A DNA stretch of 5,017 nt from Clostridia bacterium (GTDB taxonomy: Bacteria; Bacillota; Clostridia; Monoglobales; Firm-18), in the NCBI GenBank assembly GCA_017408205.1, contig JAFQVC010000127.1, positions 1 through 5,017 on the forward strand, given 5' to 3'. A model generated the notes under the pieces. That model worked only from the letters and a program-made list of their open reading frames with translations. It ran no database searches and was not told the origin of the DNA. Below, one piece after another: positions 1 to 4,572 of the stretch (its first letter is position 1; every line of letters starts with the position of its first letter). Position numbers and translations under genes: made by a program.

Positions 1-537
1 ATTGCCCAGCCCGAGACAATACGTTTTATTGAAACCCTTATTTTGTCATCAAAGGCAAAAGCGGTTTTAGAGGTGGGCTCTGCAATCGGCTACACCGCAA
101 TAACTCTTGCAAACCACGGTTGCACCGTTGATACAATAGAGCGAAACGAAGAAATAATCCCCGTACTGTACGAAAATATTGAAAAAGCAGGGCACAAAGA
201 TAAAATCAAAGTTTATGAGGGCGATGCAACAGAGATTTTGTCGGAATTAAACGGAAAATACGATTTTATATTTTTAGATGCGGCAAAAGCACAGTATATG
301 GAATTTTTACCACATTGTCTGCGTATGTTAAATGACGGCGGTATTATTTTCAGCGACAATATTTTATACAAGGGAATGGTGGCAACAGACGAACTGTTCC
401 GCAGAAGAAAAATCACAATAATAAGACGTTTAAGGAAGTATTTGGAGGAACTTTGCAACAACGACCATCTTGTTACTTCCATTGTTCCGATAGGCGACGG
501 TGCTGCCATAAGTTATTATAAAAAGGAGCAAAAATAA
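1..537 (+). CDS. trmR: TrmR/YrrM-like SAM-dependent O-methyltransferase, 5' end missing
   Basis: A class I SAM-dependent methyltransferase of the catechol-OMT-like (methyltransferase 3) family. The frame is open from base 1, so the gene starts before the window. Visible parts in order are motif I (VLEVGSAIGYTAI, window codons 22-34), an acidic ribose-binding IERNEE, GDATEIL, then FLDAAK and FSDNILYKG. Asp93, Asp119 and Asn120 (window codons) have the spacing of the divalent-metal ligands of this family; against Bacillus TrmR (D133, D159, N160 as I recall them) the offset is a constant 40, so about 40 N-terminal residues are missing. TrmR methylates 5-hydroxyuridine at tRNA position 34 to give methoxyuridine. 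The tRNA role is inferred from family resemblance; another small-molecule O-methyltransferase is possible. The stop shares one base with the next ATG (TAATG), so translation is probably coupled. Confidence 0.8.
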   Translation: MAQPETIRFIETLILSSKAKAVLEVGSAIGYTAITLANHGCTVDTIERNEEIIPVLYENIEKAGHKDKIKVYEGDATEILSELNGKYDFIFLDAAKAQYMEFLPHCLRMLNDGGIIFSDNILYKGMVATDELFRRRKITIIRRLRKYLEELCNNDHLVTSIVPIGDGAAISYYKKEQK

Positions 538-1658
538 TGTTAAACCTTTTTTTAAAATCAAATTCCCGACAAAAAGCAGGGGTTACTGCAGGGATTATGG
601 GTATAGTTCTAAACCTGTTGCTGTTCTCTTTTAAACTTGCAGGGGGGCTATTAACAAAGTCCACCGCAATAATTGCCGATGCTTTTAACAATCTTTCAGA
701 TATGGGAAGTTCTGTTATTACCTTTATCGGCTTTAAAATGGCAGGAAAGCCCGCAGACAAGGGCCACCCTTTCGGTCACGGACGCCTTGAGTATCTTGCA
801 GGTCTTTTTGTGTCATTTTTTATAATAATTATGGGTTTTGAACTTGCAAAACAGTCATTCGGGAAGATTTTCCGTCCCGTACCTGTTAAGTTTTCCGTTT
901 TTGCCCTTGTTACTCTTGTGGTATCAATAGCGGTTAAGTTGTTTATGTTTTTTATAAACAACGAACTTTCGGAAAAAATCAATTCACAGGCACTTAAAGT
1001 TACCGCCCGCGACAGTTTAAACGACTGTATTACTACCTCGGCGGTTTTGCTTGGCATTGTAATTTCCTTTTTAACCACAATAAACCTTGACGGATATTTA
1101 GGTCTTGCTGTGTCACTCTTCATTATGTATTCGGGGGTAAAAAGTGCCCTTGACACTATTAATCCAATGCTTGGGGAAGCACCTGACCCGCACCTTGTGG
1201 AAATGGTAAAAAACGAAGTTTTGTCTGACAAAAGAATACTTGGTATCCATGACCTTATTATTCACAACTACGGGCCAAACAAAATCATAATGTCCCTTCA
1301 CGCAGAAGTGGACAGCAAAGGTGATGTTTTAGAACTTCACGACCTTATCGACTCTGTGGAAAAAGAACTGAAACAGAAATTCAACTGCGAAGCGGTAATT
1401 CACATGGACCCCGTAGTTACAGATGACGCTGAAGCAAACGAAGTAAAAAATTCCGTTACGGAAATAGTAAAATCAATCGATTCCCGTCTGTCTATACACG
1501 ATTTTCGTATGACTGACGGAATAACACATAAAAATCTTATATTTGATATGGTAGTGCCTTATGACTTTTGTCTTACCGACAACTCTCTTGTTAAAATGAT
1601 TGAAGACCGTCTTGAGAGCGGTACTTACTATTTAAGTATTAATATAGACAGGGAATGA
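537..1658 (+). CDS. Cation diffusion facilitator, manganese-type (NDDD site), with duplicated C-terminal domain
   Basis: An inner-membrane metal/proton antiporter of the CDF family, 373 aa. The N-terminal half (about 15-210) carries six predicted helices. The transport site is Asn51 and Asp55 in helix 2 (within ADAFNNLSD) and Asp159 and Asp163 in helix 5 (RDSLND). This NDDD quartet matches pneumococcal MntE, a Mn2+ exporter, and not the HDHD or DDHD of zinc transporters. HPFGHGRLEY (77-86) is the usual family motif after helix 2. The cytosolic dimerisation domain (about 222-292) has His238, His243, His255 and His289. A second, diverged copy follows (about 301-373), which explains the length over the usual ~300 aa; it keeps the IHD motif (His321) but has lost the counterparts of His255 and His289. 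AAAGGAG at 522-528 sits 8 nt before the ATG. Mn2+ export is inferred from the site residues; Fe or Co cannot be excluded. Confidence 0.88.
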   Translation: MLNLFLKSNSRQKAGVTAGIMGIVLNLLLFSFKLAGGLLTKSTAIIADAFNNLSDMGSSVITFIGFKMAGKPADKGHPFGHGRLEYLAGLFVSFFIIIMGFELAKQSFGKIFRPVPVKFSVFALVTLVVSIAVKLFMFFINNELSEKINSQALKVTARDSLNDCITTSAVLLGIVISFLTTINLDGYLGLAVSLFIMYSGVKSALDTINPMLGEAPDPHLVEMVKNEVLSDKRILGIHDLIIHNYGPNKIIMSLHAEVDSKGDVLELHDLIDSVEKELKQKFNCEAVIHMDPVVTDDAEANEVKNSVTEIVKSIDSRLSIHDFRMTDGITHKNLIFDMVVPYDFCLTDNSLVKMIEDRLESGTYYLSINIDRE

Positions 1659-1662
1659 TGAT

Positions 1663-2154
1663 ATGAATTTAATTGTTGCAACAGATAAAAACTGGGGAAT
1701 AGGGAAAAACAACGACCTTCTTTTCCATATTCCAAAAGATATGAAGTTTTTCAGAGAAACCACTACGGGCAAAACCGTAATAATGGGGCGAAAAACTTTA
1801 GAGAGTTTTCCAAATAAAAAACCTCTGCCCAACAGACGAAATATAGTCCTTACAAGAAACAGGGACTATACTATAGAAGGTGCAGAGGTAATATATGATA
1901 TTTCCGAATTAAATACACCAAACGATGCCTTTGTAATAGGGGGAAGTGAAATTTATAAACTTCTTCTTCCTTTGTGCCACACTGCATACGTTACAAAAGT
2001 AGATGCAGACGGAAACGCGGACAAGTTTTTCCCCGATTTAGACAAAGACGATGCGTGGGAATTAAAAGAAACTTCCGAGCCGGTTACCGACAACGGTTAC
2101 ACCCTTACTTTCTGCAGGTACTGTCGCAAAGACCACACTTGCCCTCAAACATAA
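1663..2154 (+). CDS. folA: Dihydrofolate reductase
   Basis: NADPH-dependent reduction of dihydrofolate to tetrahydrofolate in the cytosol, supplying one-carbon carriers for thymidylate, purine and Met-tRNA formylation. At 163 aa it has normal length. Family motifs are the N-terminal strand MNLIVATDKNWGIG with the Met20-loop region, catalytic Asp26 within FHIPKDMKFF (equivalent to E. coli Asp27), GKTVIMGRKTLESFP (36-50) for cofactor binding, NIVLTR, and VIGGSEIYK. The ATG lies 4 nt after the transporter stop. Two nearby ATGs (1655 and 1658) read into an early stop, so 1663 is the start. The ribosome site is weak (AGGGAA inside the transporter gene), so translation probably depends on coupling. 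The last codons (from Cys152, CRYCRKDHTCPQT) overlap the antisense 3' end of perR by 50 bp. No thymidylate synthase gene is in the window. Confidence 0.95.
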   Translation: MNLIVATDKNWGIGKNNDLLFHIPKDMKFFRETTTGKTVIMGRKTLESFPNKKPLPNRRNIVLTRNRDYTIEGAEVIYDISELNTPNDAFVIGGSEIYKLLLPLCHTAYVTKVDADGNADKFFPDLDKDDAWELKETSEPVTDNGYTLTFCRYCRKDHTCPQT

Positions 2155-2503
2155 TGGTGTGTCCCGTTACAACACCGTCAACAAGTTTTCCTGCCATTTC
2201 CGTAAGTGTTGGCATTAAATCAATTGCCACGTCAGAAACACTTCCGCATACATTACATTTAAAGTGGTAGTGGGGTACGGGGTTTCCGTCAAAATGCTCG
2301 CTTCCCATAGTTGCGGGAATTTTTAAGATGTCACCGTTCTGGGCAAGAAAAGCAAGATTTCTGTAAACGGTTCCGAGACTTATGTTGGGAATGGTCTTTC
2401 TTACTTCCGCGTAAATAACGTCGGCTGTAGGGTGGTCGCATCTGCTCTTTAACTCGTTAAGTATGGCAAGCCGTTGCCTTGAATATTTAACTTTTGGTTG
2501 CAT
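2105..2503 (-). CDS. perR: PerR-type peroxide-sensing Fur-family repressor
   Basis: A 132-aa dimeric metalloregulator with an N-terminal winged helix (recognition region ISLGTVYRNLAFL, 41-53) and a C-terminal metal and dimer domain. Against Bacillus PerR numbering every ligand aligns with a constant offset of 13. The regulatory Fe/Mn site is His24, Asp72, His78, His80 and Asp91 (PerR H37, D85, H91, H93, D104). The structural Zn site is Cys83, Cys86, Cys123 and Cys126 (C96, C99, C136, C139). Aspartate at the D104 position is typical of PerR, where Fur and Zur have Glu. In PerR, iron-catalysed oxidation of the two regulatory His residues relieves repression of peroxide defence genes. The start at 2503 is chosen because GGAG lies 8 nt upstream; the in-frame ATG at 2548 lies upstream of the gene's own -10 and cannot be used from that promoter. 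Peroxide sensing is inferred from residue conservation. Confidence 0.9.
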   Translation of the reverse strand: MQPKVKYSRQRLAILNELKSRCDHPTADVIYAEVRKTIPNISLGTVYRNLAFLAQNGDILKIPATMGSEHFDGNPVPHYHFKCNVCGSVSDVAIDLMPTLTEMAGKLVDGVVTGHTIMFEGKCGLCDSTCRK

Positions 2504-2511
2504 AACATCAA

Positions 2512-2516
2512 CTCCA
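2512..2516 (-). promoter_or_regulatory. perR ribosome binding site
   Basis: Reading the minus strand, TTGGAGTT precedes ATG at 2503 with 8 nt between GGAG and the start codon. This fixes the perR start as MQPKVKYSRQR and rules out a 15-residue N-terminal extension. Confidence 0.8.
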
Positions 2517-2522
2517 ATATTA

Positions 2523-2541
2523 GTTATCATTATCATTATAT
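2523..2541 (-). promoter_or_regulatory. PerR/Fur-type operator over the perR -10 box
   Basis: The minus strand reads three contiguous hexamers TATAAT, GATAAT, GATAAC (2540-2523), the tandem NATAAT pattern of Fur-family boxes. Aligned to the PerR consensus TTATAATNATTATAA, bases 2541-2527 match 11 of 14 specified positions; a 7-1-7 Fur box alignment also gives 11 of 14. The element covers the -10 of the perR promoter, which fits autorepression as known for Bacillus perR. Which Fur-family protein binds is inferred from the adjacent gene. Confidence 0.65.
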
Positions 2542-2563
2542 CACACAAATCCCCATTTGTAAA
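2535..2563 (-). promoter_or_regulatory. Sigma-A-type promoter of perR
   Basis: On the minus strand a -35 box TTTACA (2563-2558, 5 of 6 to TTGACA) is followed after exactly 17 nt by a perfect -10 box TATAAT (2540-2535). The predicted transcript start is near 2528, giving a leader of about 25 nt that contains the GGAG site. The -10 lies inside the PerR/Fur-type operator. The -35 box overlaps the ribosome binding site of the divergent lgt gene (2561-2567). Called from sequence only. Confidence 0.75.
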
Positions 2564-2575
2564 GGAGAATTTCCA

Positions 2576-3358
2576 ATGAACTACATCGCCTTCCCAAAAT
2601 TAAACCTTGAGTTCAACATTAACCCCGTTGCATTTACAATAGGCGGAATAACTGTACGGTGGTACGGAATTATAATTGCGGTTGCCCTTGTGCTTGGTGC
2701 TCTGTTTTGCGTTCGGCTTGCAAAAAAAGAGGGCTTTGACCCTGATATAATTACCGACATTGTCCTTGTAGGTGCCCCCGTAGGCATAATATGTGCACGC
2801 CTTTACTATGTGCTTTTTAACTGGGAACAGTATAAAGGTGATTTGTTAAGTGTTTTTGCAATATGGAACGGCGGTATTGCCATATACGGTGCCATTATCG
2901 GTGCAGTTGTAAGCGCGCTGGTTTATTTGAAAATGAAAAAGTTAAATGTACTTAAGGTGTTTGACATCTGCATTTTCGGGCTTTTAGTCGGACAAATTAT
3001 CGGCAGATGGGGTAATTTTGTCAACGCCGAAGCGTACGGAAGTATGACAGAACTGCCCTGGGGTATGGTTGTCAAAAACCCGCAGAGCACCTTTATGGTG
3101 CACCCCACATTTTTATACGAGAGTTTATGGAATTTAGTTGGTTTTATCTGGCTTTTAATATACAGAAAACATAAAAAGATTGACGGAGAAATTTTCCTTC
3201 TTTATATCGCCTGGTACGGTATCGGCAGATGCTTTATTGAAGGTCTTCGCGCCGACTCACTTATGTTTTTGGGCACAAGAGTGTCCCAGCTTGTAGCCGT
3301 TTTAACCGCAACTGTGTCAATTGTATGGTGGCTGATACTACGTTTCCGTCGTAAGTAA
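2576..3358 (+). CDS. lgt: Prolipoprotein diacylglyceryl transferase
   Basis: An integral membrane enzyme that moves diacylglycerol from phosphatidylglycerol to the lipobox cysteine of prolipoproteins, the first step of lipoprotein maturation. It has 260 aa, about seven hydrophobic helices, and the Lgt signature GRWGNFVNAE at 143-152 (Arg144, Asn147 and Glu152 correspond to E. coli R143, N146, E151). Other family marks are VRWYG (27-31), HPTFLYES (176-183) and GRCFIEGLR (217-225). At the position of E. coli His103 it has Tyr104 (GGIAIYGAIIG), a variant I recall in other clostridial Lgts. The start at 2576 follows AAAGGAG (2561-2567) by 8 nt. An in-frame ATG at 2498 would add 26 non-conserved residues and overlap perR, so it is rejected. 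No convincing sigma-A promoter for lgt is visible in the 72-bp gap shared with perR. Confidence 0.97.
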   Translation: MNYIAFPKLNLEFNINPVAFTIGGITVRWYGIIIAVALVLGALFCVRLAKKEGFDPDIITDIVLVGAPVGIICARLYYVLFNWEQYKGDLLSVFAIWNGGIAIYGAIIGAVVSALVYLKMKKLNVLKVFDICIFGLLVGQIIGRWGNFVNAEAYGSMTELPWGMVVKNPQSTFMVHPTFLYESLWNLVGFIWLLIYRKHKKIDGEIFLLYIAWYGIGRCFIEGLRADSLMFLGTRVSQLVAVLTATVSIVWWLILRFRRK

Positions 3359-3385
3359 CACAAAATTCACCTGCCTCATATAATA
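3357..3385 (+). promoter_or_regulatory. Candidate sporulation (sigma-K or sigma-E) promoter before the 47-aa gene and spoVM
   Basis: CATATAATA at 3377-3385 fits the sigma-K -10 pattern CATANNNTA at all specified positions, with AACA (3357-3360) 16 nt upstream as a -35 of the mACm type. The same -10 matches 7 of 8 bases of the sigma-E form CATACAMT, but its -35 is poor. TATAAT (3379-3384) would also serve sigma-A, with GTAACA (4 of 6) 18 nt upstream. The factor is therefore ambiguous; the downstream spoVM favours a mother-cell sigma factor. In Bacillus spoVM is transcribed by sigma-E. Confidence 0.45.
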
Positions 3386-3407
3386 CAAGTGTAAGGAGGT
3401 AGGGGGA

Positions 3408-3551
3408 ATGTATTTCTGGGTACTGTGGCTCACAGTCCTTTTAAGTATTTTTACAGGGCTGATTCTGGCATTTACCCTCCCTGCCCAACTGGTGCTTGTG
3501 GGTGCTTTTATAGTGCTGATAAGCACAGTTTGCTTTATGTTTAAAAACTAG
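3408..3551 (+). CDS. 47-aa two-helix membrane protein of unknown function, upstream of spoVM
   Basis: I do not recognise this protein. A perfect AAGGAGGT (3393-3400) lies 7 nt before ATG, so translation is very likely. The 47 residues start MYFWVLWLTVLLSIFTG and end FMFKN. They form two hydrophobic segments, about residues 2-22 and 28-44, joined by a short turn at Pro25; the only charged side chain is one Lys, next to the C-terminus, so it is almost all membrane-embedded. Its stop codon TAG is part of the TAGGAGG that serves the following spoVM start, 10 nt apart, so the two are almost certainly co-transcribed and perhaps translationally coupled. A sporulation role is inferred only from this arrangement and the promoter-like element upstream. 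It could equally be a membrane microprotein of general use. Confidence 0.7.
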   Translation: MYFWVLWLTVLLSIFTGLILAFTLPAQLVLVGAFIVLISTVCFMFKN

Positions 3552-3561
3552 GAGGGGTATT

Positions 3562-3630
3562 ATGAAAATTGTTGTACTTAAAGTGCCAAAATTCTTTAGC
3601 GGTGTACTTAAACGGATTTTTAAAATGTAA
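3562..3630 (+). CDS. spoVM: Stage V sporulation protein SpoVM (22 aa)
   Basis: A tiny amphipathic-helix protein, MKIVVLKVPKF followed by FSGVLKRIFKM. Aligned without gaps to Bacillus subtilis SpoVM (26 aa, recalled), Met1, Lys2, Lys7, Pro9, Lys10, Phe11 and Gly14 are identical, and most other positions to residue 20 are conservative. Pro9 is important for its membrane placement. SpoVM recognises the convex outer forespore membrane in the mother cell and anchors the SpoIVA ATPase, the base layer of the spore coat. Its C-terminus is about four residues shorter than in Bacillus. GGAGG (3551-3555) sits 6 nt before the ATG and shares bases with the stop of the 47-aa gene. In Bacillus spoVM lies near rpmB and thiN; here it follows lgt. 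The match is short, but ribosome site and motif agree. Confidence 0.85.
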   Translation: MKIVVLKVPKFFSGVLKRIFKM

Positions 3631-3641
3631 TATTTTAACGG

Positions 3642-3670
3642 TTGCCATAATCCCGATATTATGTTAACAT
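3642..3670 (+). promoter_or_regulatory. Possible sigma-A promoter for the 71-aa gene
   Basis: TTGCCA (3642-3647, 5 of 6 to TTGACA) is followed after 17 nt by TAACAT (3665-3670, 4 of 6 to TATAAT). The predicted start near 3677 would give a leader of about 16 nt before ATG at 3693. The -10, most of the spacer and the start site lie inside the 28-bp palindrome. Confidence 0.4.
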
Positions 3671-3679
3671 AATATCGGG
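3652..3679. repeat. Perfect 28-bp palindrome between spoVM and the 71-aa gene
   Basis: The arms CCCGATATTATG (3652-3663) and CATAATATCGGG (3668-3679) are exact inverse complements around TTAA, itself symmetric, so all 28 bases are palindromic. As RNA this would be a 12-bp stem with a 4-nt loop. No T-tract follows on either strand, so it is not a standard intrinsic terminator. Its right arm runs straight into the purine-rich ribosome site of the 71-aa gene, and it covers a possible -10 box. It fits an operator for a dimeric regulator, or a leader hairpin; the sequence does not decide between them. Confidence 0.85.
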
Positions 3680-3692
3680 AGGAGAGGTAACA

Positions 3693-3908
3693 ATGGCTAA
3701 AGTTTCAATTAATTTAATAAAATACGGCACAATGTTTTGTACGGTTTTAATGGTTATTATAACCTTACAATATATTTTAAATTTGCAGAATAACTACAGT
3801 TACAGTTACGATTTGCTTTTAAAAAGTGCCGCCGTTACGGTGTTTTACGTGTTTTCGGAAATAATTATCGGCGGTCTTTTGTTTGACATATTTCATAGGA
3901 GAAAGTAG
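3693..3908 (+). CDS. 71-aa two-helix membrane protein of unknown function
   Basis: I do not recognise this protein. It starts MAKVSINLIKYG and ends FDIFHRRK. Two hydrophobic segments, about residues 11-30 and 44-65, flank a polar, tyrosine-rich loop (NLQNNYSYSYD). Positive charges at both ends suggest that both termini are cytoplasmic. A purine-rich GGAGGAGAGG (3678-3687) lies 5 nt before the ATG, directly after the 28-bp palindrome. The stop is one base before the tcdA start, and the tcdA ribosome site lies in its last codons, so it is likely co-transcribed with tcdA and hydE. Whether it belongs functionally to them or to spoVM upstream is unknown. The ribosome site, tight spacing and coherent topology argue for a real gene. 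Confidence 0.7.
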   Translation: MAKVSINLIKYGTMFCTVLMVIITLQYILNLQNNYSYSYDLLLKSAAVTVFYVFSEIIIGGLLFDIFHRRK

Positions 3909-3909
3909 T

Positions 3910-4572
3910 ATGTTTGAGCGAACTATCGGTTTAATCGGTGAAGAAAAAGTTAATATTCTAAAAAACAGTTCTGTTGCGGTTTTCGGGGTAGGGGGCGTGG
4001 GCTCTTTTTGTGCCGAGGCATTAGCACGTGCAGGAGTAGGACAACTTACCCTTATTGACAGCGACGTTGTAAGTAAATCCAACATAAACAGACAGTTGTA
4101 CGCCTTAAATTCAACCATAGGAAAATACAAAGTTGACATAGCAAAAGAGCGTATTTCAGATATTAACCCGGGTGCAGAAGTAACTGTGCACAAAATTTTT
4201 TACGACAAGGAAAACCTTATTGATTTGTCAGGTTTTCATTACGTTGTTGACGCCATTGACACAGTTACGTCAAAAATTCTTCTTATAGAAAACTGTAAAA
4301 ACAACAATATTCCCATAATCAGCAGTATGGGGACAGGGAACAAACTGGACCCAACAAAATTTCAGGTGGCGGATATTAAAAAGACTTCCGTGTGCCCTTT
4401 AGCAAGGGTAATGAGACGGGAACTGAAATTGCGGGGCATTACACAGTTAAAAACAGTTTTTTCAACTGAACTTCCCGTAATATCCAGCCGTACACCTGCA
4501 AGTATTTCCTTTGTGCCAAGCGTTGCAGGGCTTATAATTGCAGGAGAAGTAATAAAGGACTTGATTTTATGA
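3910..4572 (+). CDS. tcdA: tRNA threonylcarbamoyladenosine dehydratase (TcdA, ThiF/E1-like)
   Basis: An E1-like adenylating enzyme that uses ATP to cyclise N6-threonylcarbamoyladenosine at tRNA position 37 to ct6A, improving decoding of ANN codons. The Rossmann fold carries the nucleotide loop GVGGVGS (26-32), Asp50 and Asp52 ending strand 2, the family motif SNINRQ (57-62), Lys74, and DAIDT (114-118). The C-terminal part has VCPLARVMRRELK (161-173) and the diagnostic SISFVPSVAGLIIAGEVIKDL (from residue 198). It has 220 aa, shorter than E. coli TcdA (268) but with all expected blocks. GGAG (3898-3901) sits 8 nt before ATG 3910; an upstream in-frame ATG at 3883 lacks such a site and overlaps the 71-aa gene. 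A related ThiF-like role is less likely given the C-terminal motif. Its end overlaps hydE by 4 bp. Confidence 0.92.
   Translation: MFERTIGLIGEEKVNILKNSSVAVFGVGGVGSFCAEALARAGVGQLTLIDSDVVSKSNINRQLYALNSTIGKYKVDIAKERISDINPGAEVTVHKIFYDKENLIDLSGFHYVVDAIDTVTSKILLIENCKNNNIPIISSMGTGNKLDPTKFQVADIKKTSVCPLARVMRRELKLRGITQLKTVFSTELPVISSRTPASISFVPSVAGLIIAGEVIKDLIL

Noticed and set aside
213..509. Antisense open frame of 98 codons within the methyltransferase gene
   Set aside because: It has no ribosome site or family features and lies opposite a well-conserved methyltransferase; a shadow frame. The same holds for antisense frames at 473-760, 776-1231, 1113-1301, 1632-1832, 2581-2787, 2923-3108, 3338-3526, 3819-4193 and 4808-5008.
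1974..2270. Plus-strand frame of 98 codons across the folA/perR junction
   Set aside because: It is out of frame with folA, antisense to perR, Arg- and Cys-rich without a recognisable domain, and lacks a ribosome site.
2523..2540. Tandem hexamers as a short microsatellite-like repeat
   Set aside because: The spacing and sequence fit a Fur-family operator over a promoter better than a chance repeat; only three imperfect units are present.
2504..2548. Extended perR start at 2548 adding 15 residues
   Set aside because: It lies upstream of the perR -10 (2540-2535) and of the predicted transcript start near 2528. The ATG at 2503 has a GGAG 8 nt before it, and the residue numbering matches PerR from there.
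2498..2575. Extended lgt start at 2498 adding 26 residues
   Set aside because: The extension overlaps the perR start and operator, is rich in His, Tyr and Asn from the operator repeats, and has no good ribosome site; ATG 2576 has AAAGGAG at 8 nt.
3652..3679. Palindrome as intrinsic terminator of spoVM
   Set aside because: No run of T follows the stem on the plus strand (it is followed by AGGAGAGG) or on the minus strand, and the stem is mostly AT.
3883..3909. Extended tcdA start at 3883
   Set aside because: No ribosome site, overlap with the 71-aa gene, and the ATG at 3910 has GGAG at 8 nt and begins at the usual family N-terminus.
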